Below, piece after piece: positions 9,174-20,229 of a stretch of DNA of 64,000 nucleotides. Below the pieces are notes generated by a model. It saw only the letters and a program-made list of their open reading frames with translations, was not told the origin of the DNA and searched no databases. Source of the stretch: Cordia subcordata (taxonomy: Eukaryota; Streptophyta; Magnoliopsida; Boraginales; Cordiaceae). The position numbers and the translations under genes are program-made. The DNA is taken from positions 5,567,501 to 5,631,500 of the forward strand of contig JAPTOF010000025.1 of assembly GCA_028554755.1 (NCBI GenBank), given 5' to 3'. How positions within the stretch are numbered: the first letter of the stretch is position 1; every line of letters begins with the position of its first letter.

Positions 9174-12100
9174 TCAGGCCTTGCCTTTTCCCGCTTGAAG
9201 GGACTGAATTCTTTGCTGTACCTTGAAAATCTACAAAACAAAAGGAAACAACGGATGAAACAAAGCAGGCAGGTCGATAATATGAACGAAACATGTGCAC
9301 TACACTGACATAGAAAATCATGCAAACCAGAGATAGCTTCCGGTTCGGAATCAAATCCAAACAACTCAAAAATCAAATCATTTCAAATTCAGATGAACAA
9401 AATCAATTTAATTCAACTCAAAATCATCAACCAATAGGAAGTACCGCAAATAGTTACTCATGAAGTTGTTTTCTTCTTTAATGAAATGAGATTACCAAAG
9501 TGCAAGAAGCTTAAAGGTGGTACCAGTAACCCCCTAAGGCACAAGTTGCTGACTCAATAAAAAATTGGACATGGATAGATATCTTTAAGTATATTTTCCA
9601 GCCATCAAAAACCAAGATTACGGTGTTCAACAAGAAAATGAAAACAAGTCAATAACGTGCTAATCACAGATTGATAAGGTCAAGTGTCACACATAATGCT
9701 TTTAGTTTTAGGTTCCCCCCACCTATAACTCCAGATTTCCATCATATATTTAAACTTATGCAAGGTAATAAACTTTGGCATGAACCTATACAAGGATGCT
9801 TTAATAAACAATAAGAACATAAATCAGCAACGGGAAAAGACACAGCTATATATGTGACCACACATATATTGTAATAAATTCTAAAAAAAAGTCTGATTAT
9901 CAATAAAAATTTATATAATATTTGCAATTTTATGTTTATCTCATTGCAAAATTAAAATTTTATATTTACTCTTTTTTTTTCTTTTTTCTTTCTCTAACAA
10001 AATGATATTTCTTTCTTTTCATACTTCTTTGTTAATTATGTCTTTCAACTTTTATCTGGGGTAGAAATTGGTTTGAATTTTTAATATTTTAAGTTTTGCG
10101 ATAAAGAAAATTGATAGAGTATTAAAAGTCATAAAGCTCAAATCTCGTTAAGAGAATCAGTTTGACTTTCTGAGTTCAAATTTTTTAATTTTTATTATTA
10201 AAATCAAAGAAACTATTTGATTAGATAATTTTATATATATTCTATCTTTTTTGTCCTTCATTCTCAATCAAAATGATGTGCACTTTCTTTTTCATTTCTT
10301 TACTAATAAGACTTTTTTCGCTTTTTTTTTTCCATTTTTAGTCCAAAAAGCTATTCGATCGGGTTAACTATGAGAATTTGGTTGGATTTTTAAGTTCAAA
10401 TGTTTGAATTTTTAGAGTTAAAAACTATTAAATTAAACATTTAAAATCATAAAACTTGAGTATTTTTAGATATGGGTTTTAGGTTTTCTAAATTCAAGTT
10501 TTTATTTTTTATTATTGTTATTTATTAAATATATTATGCTAATTTAGACTAGATTAAAAAAAATACATAGATTTGTTAAATTTTATTATGCTAATTTATA
10601 CTAAATCTGAAAATAGATTTTGGCTTTCACAAACTGGAAATTGATTCGAATGAATTTTCAGGTTTAGAATTTAAACTTTATGAACAACATAAACTATTCA
10701 ATTGGGTAATAAAAACTATTAAACCCGATCATAATTTAAATACCCAGGGTTGGTGTTCAAGTTTCTCATTATCTTTTATTTTTTGTGTGTGTGTTTTTTT
10801 TTTAAATCGTATTGTGCTAATTGAGATTAAATTTAAAAAGATATGAAAATTGAAGAAAATTAAAAAATTACAAAATCATCTCAAATAACATTAAAGTACT
10901 TATGAGAATAAAAATAAAAAAATTAATTTTTCAATCCGATTCCTATATAAATTTTACATATGAAATTCCAATTCGATTAGATCAAGTAAAACCCAAAAGA
11001 AAATTTAGATATTTCCACCCTCATATTCATCCAATGCCTCTAATTTTGCAAACTTTTTCTACTTTATAATCAATCTTCTCTTAAATTTGTCAAAATAACA
11101 AAAAGACAAAATTAACACCTTTCTCAATTTCAATGTTTTCAAAGAGATGTGCAAAGATAAGTATAACTTATTTAATTCCTTACAAGATTACTGAATTTTC
11201 TAATAATTATTTATTACATAATTTAAATTTTGTATTACAATAATATTAGGCAATATAGCGTGCTTTGCATAGCATTAATTTACTAGTGTAAATTAAAACA
11301 TCCATCCCAATGACCATGCGATAGTTTATACTTATGCTGTTCTGCATTGACAATATCATCTTCATTTTAAGCCCCGAGATTGTTGAAAATTATATTCTAT
11401 AAAGCAATCATGATAAATTCATTTATCATCTCAAAAGCTCATTGTAAGAAAGTGGCTGTTATATGAAAGGTAGGTTCATGAATAAGGGTAGAAGTTACTA
11501 ACCGCGTCTTTCTTGCTATTCTGCTTTTCTTCTAGATCTTGTAGAAAGGCATCCAGACGCTTCCTGTGTAAACCACTCCATTGATAAAAGGACCCACAAC
11601 AACTAGAACAACATCTTATCAAGTAGGTAGATTGACTTGTAATCCAAAGTTTACGTAGTCCAACAACTAGGCACTTCATTCTCCCGAATCCAGGTAAGGA
11701 AGACAAGGAAATAAGCCCCTTTCAATTGAGACATTCTACATCCTTCAATAACAAGGATCTGGCACATCAAAAACTACATATGTTAAATCACCAAAAGGCA
11801 CAATTGACCCATGAGTTACTTTAGGATATAACCAACCCTGTTTTCTACAGTTCTCCACAACTGTATATGAAACATTATTTTATCCCTTTAAATTTCCAAT
11901 TGCCATTGAAAGATTTATAATTTCCAATTTGTAAAAATCTGCCTTGATAATAACCAATTTCCATAGATTTAGATTCAGTTTCCATTTTGCATGCAGCAAA
12001 TAGACACTAGTGAACCTTTCAATTCTATAGTATCACAACAACACACATTAAGCTTCTAAATGTACCAAATTTTAGCATTACAACACAACTCTAGGTTATG

Positions 12101-13261
12101 GACCAAAAGAGAATAGAGAAACAAATTACAATCAATTACATAGTCAGCTCAATTTCAACTTTATTTTAAGGAAACCCAATTGCAAAAGCAAGCAACAGAT
12201 TCAGAGAACATCATGGACACAAGCTCACAGAAAACAAATCTGCATAATTTCTAGTCCTAAAACCGAGTTAACTAGGCCAACAAGAATATAAAATGTTTTC
12301 ACTTACCAAGAAAACCATATACATATCATTTTCTTCATAAGTTTGTCCACAAATTAGGGGAAAAGTAAAACAATATAAAAGATTGCTACAAAATCAGATG
12401 CACATGAAACTTATGGTACAACTGATGATTATACAGAATACAAATGTTCTTGCCTTCTCAACATTAAAATTACAGGTTCCAGCAATGAGTTGGCATAGGC
12501 TTGATAATCAACACAACTATATCAGAATTTATTAAGAACCATCATTAAGTCCACATACAACACTATATTGACATAGACACCATAATACAGTATTTCACAC
12601 TCTATTTACCAGATGTATCAATTTAAGCAGCAGTCATCATACATTTCAACAGCCATTATATTTGGCAAAACCAATGCAAAAATATAAATAAATAAAACTG
12701 ATATCTATAATTTGAAAGGCATACAACTCAGCGGAGATGTAATCAATTCGCTTGCGAACATTGGCGCTTGCCTCCCTAAATCCTGCTTCACTAGCACTGG
12801 CCCTATCAATTTGTACACATTTGCGTCTTCATTCAACAGATCCAATTCCTTCAAAAAACCAAAAATTGATAAATTCCTCTTACATGTGCTATATATGTAT
12901 ATACGTCTATATATGTATATATATATATATATATATATGTAGATAAAGCGAGGTGTTTGTTTGTTTTTTTTGGGGGGGGGGGGGTGGAAAGACCTTGAGG
13001 ACAAGCTCATTTGCACCAAGTTGAATAGTGTATTTTTTCCTAATTTGGTATTTTTTGCTATATCTGTGCCCAAAAAATTCAAAAAAGACCGATTAGCACT
13101 AGACACAGAGCTTAGATGTATGTAAATATTATATGGATATATAGATGCATAGAGATAGAGATATATATATATATATATATGCCTTTTTGAAGTTTGCTGA
13201 GATCGTTGGCTTTGTTGTCAAGGTCTCGCTGTAGCTCACGAAGCGCCATTGAAGAAGCCAT
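9174..13261 (-). pseudogene. PFD6: Prefoldin subunit 6 locus, 5 exons, two 1-nt deletions (pseudogene or sequence errors)
   Basis: Minus-strand exons are 13261-13183, 13063-12994, 12848-12725, 11563-11503 and 9230-9174. Exon 1 gives MASSMALRELQRDL and a KLQK end, exon 3 EDANVYKLIGPVLVKQDL, exon 4 KRLDAFLQDLEEKQNSKKD, exon 5 QQRIQSLQAGKGKA then stop. These match plant prefoldin 6, the beta-type coiled-coil subunit of the hexamer that hands actin and tubulin to the CCT chaperonin. The exons sum to 391 nt. About 393 (130 residues) is expected, because one base is missing in exon 2 (an A6 run at about 13052-13057) and one in exon 3 (near 12773-12777). Splice sites of introns 2-4 are GT-AG, but intron 1 starts GC (AAAAG then GCATAT). 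All coding segments remain well conserved, so the damage is recent or an assembly error. Intron 2 carries a G13 run and intron 4 is 2.3 kb of AT-rich sequence. Confidence 0.8.
12899..12984. repeat. Microsatellites in intron 2 of the prefoldin locus: (TA)n and G13
   Basis: TATA/TATG repeats at about 12899-12942 are followed by an uninterrupted run of 13 G at 12972-12984. A second (TA)n lies at about 13161-13180 in intron 1. Such runs are sequencing-error and length-polymorphism hotspots. Confidence 0.9.
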
Positions 13262-13555
13262 TGGTTGCTTAGTTTTGTTCTCTTGACTGCTCTATTCTGC
13301 TGCGATCATGGTGGATGTGAGGAGACTTGCAGCAGAATGTCATGTGCATAGCACTTGATGGGCTTATGATGTGTTTGGAAATGAATTTTTTTCTTTTTTT
13401 TTTTGGGGAGGGCTAAATAAGAAGTTAATAGATTAATCTTTCAAAATATTTACAAAGCATCACTTCCAAAAAAAAAAACCTCCATCTGGACCTATTGCCA
13501 TACATGTTCCAACCACAATAAAGAAAGGAAAAAGGACTATTTAGAAAAATGTTCA
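13262..13555. other. Upstream flank of the prefoldin locus
   Basis: Sequence directly upstream (minus sense) of the prefoldin ATG. It contains a pyrimidine-rich TCTCTT stretch and no clear TATA box. A short GTGTTTGGAAATG tract at 13371-13383 resembles a MITE end but I find no partner. Confidence 0.35.
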
Positions 13556-14450
13556 TAGCCTTTCTACGTGGGAACAACTTAGACGTTACATCAAAATTAA
13601 TATTATAAAAAATCGCACATCACCTCTGCAAGATAAATTTCATTTGTGGATTCACTAATTCAAAGGTCGGGGAGATAGTGAAAAAGAAGAAGGCATTTCT
13701 TACATAAAAGACACAAATTGCACATCACCTCTGCAAAAACAGAAGGAGGTCATCCGTGAAAATCAAATGGCTTATCTTGTTCTTATTGCACCAAGGATGG
13801 AAGCTAAATTCCTAGCTAGTGGTAGCTCTAGTAAGGATACCAGTGAGAACTTCCATAGCACAAACAAAAAGATACAAAGAAATTGGATCTCCTCCATGGA
13901 GTCCTCTAGCCCTCTTTTAAAAAGCAAATAAGCCATCGTTAGTAGCAACTAAGTACATAGGAGTAGGATATAATTTTTTATATAGTTAATAAAACTTGGG
14001 GAAAATCGAATGCCTCCAAGGTGATCAGAATGAACTTCGAATCAAGGGAATCATATGCCTTCATAAGTTCTACTTTAATTAAGTATCTTGGAGATATGCC
14101 TTTGTTGCAATAACCTTTAACTAATTCTTGGGCAAGAAGAATATTAACGGAGATATTATAACCCTTCACAAATGTAGTTTGTACCTTCGAACCCTTCACA
14201 AATGTGGTTTGCACCTTCGAAACCAAGGAATCTATCATTGTCACCAATCACCTTGCCAATGTTTTCGTAATACATTTACAAATCAATCTATGACTTTGGT
14301 AGGACTCTGTCTCAAAGATAAGCACAAGGGTCATAGCATTAATCTCTTTTTGATGCCATACACCCTAGATTTTACTTCCACAATTCTCCTCTACCAAGGC
14401 CAATTCATTAATCTTTGTTGTCGGTTCTTTCTTATGTTTTAAAAGATTAT
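13556..14450 (-). pseudogene. LINE (L1-type) reverse transcriptase fragment
   Basis: Minus-strand translation passes through plant L1 RT motifs in order, in more than one frame: a LVSKVQTTFVKG block and ILLAQELVKGY (14247-14100), IKVELMKAYDSLDSKF (about 14080-14035), GLRGGDPISLYLFVCAMEVL (about 13915-13855) and HLIFTDDLLLFL (about 13770-13735). The last corresponds to the FADD catalytic box with Ala replaced by Thr. Stops and frame changes are frequent. There is no ORF1, endonuclease or A-tail. A related fragment sits at 51.9-52.1 kb. Confidence 0.8.
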
Positions 14451-14742
14451 TGTCAACATCCCATCAACATTCTCCTTTTGAATGTCTCCCAGACGACTCT
14501 TCTCCAAGTTAATAATATAGGTCAGGTTCCTAAAATACATGTTATTGAAAATAGATAACTCCTTTATGAGCTTCAACTTACTGACAAGAATGAATATAGT
14601 CCGAGCATTGAAAACCTTGACGGAGATGATCTACGATGTTGAAAAAGAATGGATCAAACAATAGTAGGCAAAGCTTTGACAATTATAGAGCATTGATACA
14701 TAGGTAACAATCAGGAAAGGACAATCTCCAACTCCCACTAAT

Positions 14743-14935
14743 GGGTAAAATGCACCAGACCCCTTGTGGTCTGCTATAAGTGCACAACAGTCCCTTATGG
14801 TGTCAAAAGTTATGGTGTCAAAAGTTTCATAACAAGCCTTTGTAGTGTGTAAAAGTTTTACACATATCCCTTACTGTCTAAACACACATATCCCTTACTG
14901 TCTAAACTCCGTAACGGTGTTAAAAATTTACAGCA
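14743..14935 (+). mobile_element. MULE-like terminal sequence (left end only)
   Basis: It begins GGTAAAATGCACCAGACCCC and continues CACAACAGTCCCTTATGGTGTC, AAAAGTT, ACACATATCCCTTACTGTC and AACGGTGTTAAAAATTTA. The same succession makes up the terminal inverted repeats of the 900-bp element at 57685-58584, which has a 9-bp duplication typical of Mutator-like elements. Two short internal tandem duplications (16 bp and 23 bp) are present. I did not find a convincing matching right end within the next 1.5 kb. Confidence 0.6.
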
Positions 14936-14974
14936 AAAAGATATTAATGAAATCTATTTTCAGAAAAAGCATAC

Positions 14975-15054
14975 CCTGCTCTTCTGTTCTGGAACCACAC
15001 TCCCACTTGACGAGGATGAAGATTCAGCCGCTTCGCAAGAGCAACCTTTTGTTT
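14975..15054 (-). pseudogene. Orphan HD-ZIP homeodomain exon
   Basis: An 80-nt minus-strand exon lies between an acceptor (TGGCAG, ending 15055) and a donor (GGTATGC, starting 14974). It encodes the second half of a homeodomain: [17 protein letters not shown], then GVWFQNRRA. The exon limits match those of plant HD-ZIP class II genes, whose third exon starts KQK and ends after NRRAR. The residue before VWFQNRR, usually Glu or Ala, is Gly. No homeodomain N-terminal exon or leucine-zipper exon is visible on either side. It begins 40 bp from a MULE-like terminus, so capture by a transposon is a reasonable reading. Confidence 0.75.
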
Positions 15055-16633
15055 CTGCCATTTCCAAACTTAATAGTCAAAACCATAGATACAGTATAGT
15101 AAAAGATACTCTTCACAATAAAATAAAAACATTTCTTTCAAAGGTTAAGCAACCATCTTTGGAGTCGAAGAAAGAATTCACCAAACCTTCACCTTTCACT
15201 CACGTCTGAAAGCAACACCCACTAACTTTATTCAAATGCTAAAGGTGAAAATTAATAGTTCTTGCAGGAGAATTCAGACTTTCCTGTTGAAGTTTATCAA
15301 TCAGCTGAGACCAACATACTTTAACATTCTTATATGCCTCAAATGAAACCAAGAAAACTCTTTGCTAGTCTGCAGTAAAGTAAATCAAAGGAAAAAAAAA
15401 AGTTTTGCATTACTCTTTAAGGACCCATATCACTTGAAGCATTTAATATTCATTTTTTCCAATCTCGAAAGGGACCAAATATTGATCCTTCAATCTATAG
15501 AAAAATTAAACAACTGTTTAACACCCATAATTTTTTTTTTAAGAATCTGAGAAAAAAAAAAACAAAAAAAAACATAATTTTTTTTACTACCGATGCTAAG
15601 TAAAGTAGCCTATGTAATTCTTTTTCTTTTCTTTTTTTCCATATTTCAATTAGCTAAACGTTGGCGAACAGAATCAAATTACCTGCAGAACGAAGGGAAA
15701 ATTGCGGAAAATTTTCTCCCAAGTTATTTATTTTGGGGTTTTTGGGGTTTGACCCGTTTTGTTTTATGATATTTTACGCTTATTTCATTTAACTCGCAAG
15801 TTTTATCCTTATTGCATTTAACCCCCAAGTTTTATATTTTATCTTTTTTGAGTTTAAAAAATCATGTGGTTAAATTTGAATAAATTTTATAAATTAAAGA
15901 ATTTGATACTGTACTGAACTTATACTTTTTATCTTATTAAATATTCATGAAATTTAGAATGAAAAAGTTAAGACTTGGGAAATTAATTTATTTTTTGAAA
16001 TTTTTATTAATAATTTATAATTATTATTGTTTATAACATTATAATATTTTTGAGAATTAAAAGGTATTATAGGGTAAGAGGTGTATTATACTATTCTCAT
16101 TAGTTTGGCTATAAAACATAGAGAGTGTTTAGTTTGGCTTTTAAGTTGTGAAACCTATTTAAAGTTCAAATTAAACTGACAGAGTTGCTAGATTTTTCCC
16201 ATCACAAAAAAAAATGAAGAAAGATCCAAATTAACTTGTAGACAAGCTACTTTTATGCACTAAGTTTAATGCCTCCTAACTTGATTACCCCATAATAGTA
16301 CTCCATCTGTCTCAAGTAAATTTCAAATATACTTTTTTAATGTTTAGAAATCGATATGCATAAGGTTTGTTTTTCACTGCATATTATACTTCATTTTATT
16401 TTCAACTCAGTCATTAATCATGGACAAAATCAAAGAAATTTAAGTTTCATTTAAAGGGAGCAACTTTAGTTATTGAAAAGTAAATGTGGACATGAACTCG
16501 ATCTTTATTCAACTTGAAACACACAAAAAATTTATTTAATTCTTTCCAATTGTTGAAGCACATAAATGTCACGACAAATGAATTGTCTTAGTATTGTTTA
16601 TTACTTTAACTTGGTGTCTTGCTTTTAAAAGGA
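15055..16633. other. Non-coding AT-rich interval
   Basis: No gene, RNA or complete element recognised. A direct repeat of the form CATTTAACYC(G/C)CAAGTTTTAT occurs at about 15788-15836. A stretch at about 16060-16095 weakly resembles part of the inverted end of the MULE-like family but is too short to call. Confidence 0.4.
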
Positions 16634-18315
16634 AGAGTAAATAGCATATACTCTTGCGAACTTAAGCACAAGTGCACACCGCCTCCCTAAATTTCTAAAA
16701 CTAGCTAATTACCTCCTATGCTTTTTAAAATTATGCTCGTAGTTAAGTTTCCATTTAATTTAAAGAAAATTGCATAACACGCACCCTTACTAAGAATCTA
16801 AAACTGTTTTTTATGTGAAAAAATTATTTTGGACCATATTAACCTTATCTCTTTCTTCCTTCTTTTAAACACACAACACAGACACATACATACATCATAT
16901 ATACACATACATATATATACAACGAAAGCTTTTATATAAATACATAAATATATACACACACATAAATACAGTAGAAGCTTTCATGGATTCCTTACTTTGA
17001 TGCATTAGTTTTGTTTGGAAAGTTGTTGTGCCCTAGTAATGGAGTTGATTCTTGGTTTCATCTGCTAACCTTCCTACTCCTAAGACACCTCTCATTTTGG
17101 GAGAATTAAGAGACCCCCTGACTTACATAAAGCGGGATGGATTTCAATTAATCATTTAGGGTTCGTTTAGATTGATTTTTTTTATAAGTACTTTTTTTAA
17201 CAACTTTTGAAAAATAACTTTTTTTGAGAAGTTGAAAATTCTGGCTTCTAAAAAAAGCTATATTTGAACTTCTTTCGGAGCTTCAACTTTTTTAGAAGCT
17301 AAATCAAATAGTTATCGCACATTTCATGTAACTTTTTTTAGGAAAAAAAATATTTTTTTCTTAAAAAAAAATCAATCAAAATAGGCCCTTAAACTACAGG
17401 ATTTGACTTGTTAGTTTGGCCTTGACCTGGGTGGGGCATTTGCTCAAACACCTCAAATGCAACAATTTTATTATCTATCTTGGCAAACAACTGTTGTTGC
17501 TCGAACACCTTAATTTTTCTTTTGTTCGAAATTCATAATTTCATTAAAAACAAAAAGAGTACATATAAAAGCTTTTTTTTTTTTATCAGGAAAGAAATTA
17601 TATTTATTATTAATACACGCACAGTTAAAAGTTATTACAATGAATACATAGAAGGCAAAAAGCAAATGCCTCCTCAAAAACAAGATAGAAAGAAGCAGAC
17701 TTTCAAAATTAGAATCCAACCACAAAAACAATCCCTACCTAATATACTAGCATCAAGAGAATATTTAAATAGAAACTTTTTTTTTTTTAAAATCCAATGG
17801 ATGGTTCAAGACCCATTTTTTTCAAATGTTCAAGCCACCAACCAGTGAAATTGCGCAATCACTCCATTCAAGGCCGACCTGATGTTCATGTTTTTACTCC
17901 CTTCTTTCTATACTTTTATTAGGTTGAAAGCTTCTTCAACGGTCGGCTTGATCTCTAGCTAGTTCATTATTCTTTTTCCATTCTTTCTCTATGTGGTACA
18001 ACAAATGCTTTCACATGATTTAGAGGTGTTGAAGGCATTTAGGAATTTGGGTAATTTGGATTTGGGATTTCACCCGGCTTAGGGATTTGATTGGGTTATT
18101 GGATTTGGAGATATCAAATTTAGGATAGAATACACTTTTATATAAGGGCATGAAAGTCAATTTACTGCTTCTGTTAATTTTTTTAACAGCATAACTAAAA
18201 TGAGGGGTTTGAGTATAATTTTTGAAAGTATAAGGGGTAATTAATTAATTTTAAAAATATAGGGAGGCATTATGTACTTATGTCTAAATTCAAGGGGTAA
18301 TATGCTATGTACTCT
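16634..18315. mobile_element. Foldback-type element with terminal inverted repeats of about 125 bp
   Basis: The left arm (about 16634-16760) reads AGAGTAAATAGCATAT, GCCTCCCTAAATTTCTAAAA and ATTACCTCCTATGCTTT. The reverse complement of 18190-18315 reads AGAGTACATAGCATAT, GCCTCCCTATATTTTTAAAA and ATTACCCCTTATACTTT. The arms are clearly homologous although diverged. The interior has no coding capacity. A smaller hAT-like MITE sits inside. No clean target duplication could be fixed because both flanks are A/T-rich. The right end is about 260 bp upstream of the kinase TATA box. Confidence 0.65.
17159..17393. mobile_element. Small hAT-like MITE nested in the foldback element
   Basis: Starts GGGTTCGTTTAGATTGATTT and ends, in reverse complement, GGGCCTATTTTGATTGATTT. 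The shared TTGATTGATTTTTTTT supports terminal inverted repeats of about 30 bp. It is about 235 bp and AT-rich. No coding. Confidence 0.5.
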
Positions 18316-18578
18316 AAAAAAAATACACACATAAATTATATTATGCACTTGTACCTATTTGTTTGTCTAGTACCCTACAACTATTTATGCAGTATCTCAC
18401 AATTATTTGTCTAGCGTTCTTTAATTGTTTGTCTAGTGACTATTTTTCCAATAAGCTACAACTGTTTATTCAATGGTGTACCTTACTTACAAATACACGA
18501 TATAGGTTCCCAAAATGAAAATTAAAACACTTGCCCGCCTTTTTTAACAACTTATCAAAATGGTTCGACTGAAAAAAC

Positions 18579-18585
18579 TATATAA
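18579..18585 (+). promoter_or_regulatory. TATA box of the kinase-like gene
   Basis: TATATAA lies 187 bp upstream of the ATG at 18772. The interval between them is C/A-rich and CTC/GAA-repeat-like, typical of a plant 5' leader, and has no upstream ATG that would compete in good context. A start of transcription near 18610 is expected. Confidence 0.6.
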
Positions 18586-18771
18586 ACTTCCCTCAAATTA
18601 CATCACAGTTTTATCGTCCACCTAAGCTCCCTTCATGCCATTTCACCCATTAACCTCTCTTCAAGAACCCAAAGAAGAACCAACCTTCAACTCTCAAGAA
18701 ATCAGAAAAGGAAAATTAATAAGCCATTGAAACATCAACAGAAGATCATCATCATCAATTCAATACCAACA

Positions 18772-19932
18772 ATGTCTAGAATAGGTACAGGCTCAATCAT
18801 CGGCGACCCTGGAACGCGAGACAGATACGTTCTGATCGAGAAACTGGGCGATTCAGTTCCTGATGATGGCGGAAGTGTTTACAAAGCAGAGCGCGTTCCA
18901 GGAAGGCCACCGCCGTCTCCGGCGGTTGCGCCGCTGTCCAAGTTTGTGGCCTTCAAGTTGACCTCCGCCATCTTGGAAGAAGACTTCACGAGGCTGAATG
19001 ATTCGGTTAGAAGAAGTTACGGGCCTGGAATACACAACAATGTGGTTGGGATTAATACCGCTTTCATTGGGGGTCCTTTGTTTTACGTTTCAATGCCATA
19101 CATGGATGAGGGTTCTCTGAGGCACATCATCTCCACAAGGTTCAACAATGGCTTGCCCGAAGATTGCATTGCGGTTGCTCTCAGAGAGGCCCTTCTTGGT
19201 CTTTCTTTCCTCCACAGCCACAGGCGCGTGCACAAGCATTTTTCCGCTGCCAACATCTTTCTTAGTAGAGGTTCAATAAAGCTGGCTTTTGAGGCATCAA
19301 TGTACGAGCATGACCCATACATGATTAATCAACATTATGGTCCTGGAGGGTCTTCAACTTCGACTCTGGGTTTGAAGGAAATCACCAAGTGGGCGGCCGC
19401 GCCGGAGGTTTACGGGAGGGAAGATTCCGGCGCCCGCGGTGGCGTTATAAAGGGACAAAAGGCTGATATATGGCTTGTGGGGATAACTGCTTTAGAGTTG
19501 GCATATGGGTGTCTTCCTGTAGCCGATCGTCAAGATTTGAAAGCCATCATCAAGAAGATCACCAAGAAACAGATTCTGCCAAGCTTTGAGAAATTGAAGG
19601 GGATTACTGATAATGCAGGGATGAAGATAAGTAAGGGCAAGAAGTTGAAGCTGTACTTGCAGAAGAAAGTGAAATTAGCTTTGAGGAACATCAAGACAAG
19701 AGCTTCTGCATCTTGTCCAGAGCAGAAAGAAGAAGAAGATGATGATGATGATGAGAGACGAGATTTCTCCAGAGAATTTGAGAAGATGGTGGCAATGTGC
19801 CTGGCCAAGAAACCAAGTAAGCGCCCAACAGCTTATGAGCTTCTGCATACAAATTTCATCAGGAACAGCAAGGATGTCAATCACTTCAAGAGGGTTGTGC
19901 TTTCTGCCAAGGGAAAAATAATGTCCGATTGA
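18772..19932 (+). CDS. STE20/BLUS1-like protein kinase homologue, predicted pseudokinase, single exon
   Basis: 386 residues from ATG 18772 (context CCAACAATGTC); a frame open from 18727 has no ATG before it. Kinase landmarks, by residue, run as follows. There is a glycine-loop remnant at about 24-35 (KLGDSVPDDGGSVYK) and the ATP lysine in VAFK at about 60. The YVSMPYMDEGSL hinge is near 103-114, with REALLGLSFLH at 139-149. The catalytic loop reads VHKHFSAANIF instead of HRDxKxxNI, so the catalytic Asp is His. LAFEAS stands where LADFGVS should be, so the metal-binding Asp is gone. APEV, KADIWLVGITALELAYG and CLAKKPSKRPTAYELL are retained. The fold is therefore kept but catalysis is unlikely. 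An acidic run (EEEDDDDDE) and a Lys-rich stretch are inserted before the last helices. BLUS1-type kinases act in blue-light stomatal signalling, but no such role can be assigned here. Confidence 0.88.
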   Translation: MSRIGTGSIIGDPGTRDRYVLIEKLGDSVPDDGGSVYKAERVPGRPPPSPAVAPLSKFVAFKLTSAILEEDFTRLNDSVRRSYGPGIHNNVVGINTAFIGGPLFYVSMPYMDEGSLRHIISTRFNNGLPEDCIAVALREALLGLSFLHSHRRVHKHFSAANIFLSRGSIKLAFEASMYEHDPYMINQHYGPGGSSTSTLGLKEITKWAAAPEVYGREDSGARGGVIKGQKADIWLVGITALELAYGCLPVADRQDLKAIIKKITKKQILPSFEKLKGITDNAGMKISKGKKLKLYLQKKVKLALRNIKTRASASCPEQKEEEDDDDDERRDFSREFEKMVAMCLAKKPSKRPTAYELLHTNFIRNSKDVNHFKRVVLSAKGKIMSD

Positions 19933-20229
19933 TTAAGAATGATAATGATGATGATGATGATATACTCTATACCAACAGTATGTTCTGTGTGTTAATTCAG
20001 TCATTAGTGCTCATTTAGTGGTTGTCATCTTGATATATGCATGCATGCAATGTATATGCTTTCAGACTACTCTTCTAGCTATAGCAACGAACAGAACAGT
20101 GTAATCATCCGTGTTATTTCGTGGGACATATGTCTTGTTTTCAGAATAATAATAAGCCCAAAAATTGCTGCTGCAAGAATATCATATATACGATGATGAG
20201 CAAATGATGATGATGATGATGATGATGAT
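19736..20229. repeat. GAT/GAA trinucleotide repeats in and behind the kinase-like gene
   Basis: Three separate (GAT)n or (GAA)(GAT)n runs: 19729-19756 (coding for the acidic run), about 19940-19963 (just after the stop) and about 20204-20229 (3' flank). The His-rich frame on the minus strand at 20141-20329 is a shadow of the last run. Confidence 0.85.

Noticed and set aside
12705..13106. Minus-strand open frame of 133 codons with an IYIYIYIY stretch
   Set aside because: It is prefoldin exons 2 and 3 read through intron 2 and its TA repeat in the wrong frame for the flanks.
17480..17848. 122-codon plus-strand frame
   Set aside because: AT-rich, Lys/Phe/Asn-rich translation inside the foldback element; no domain and no start context.
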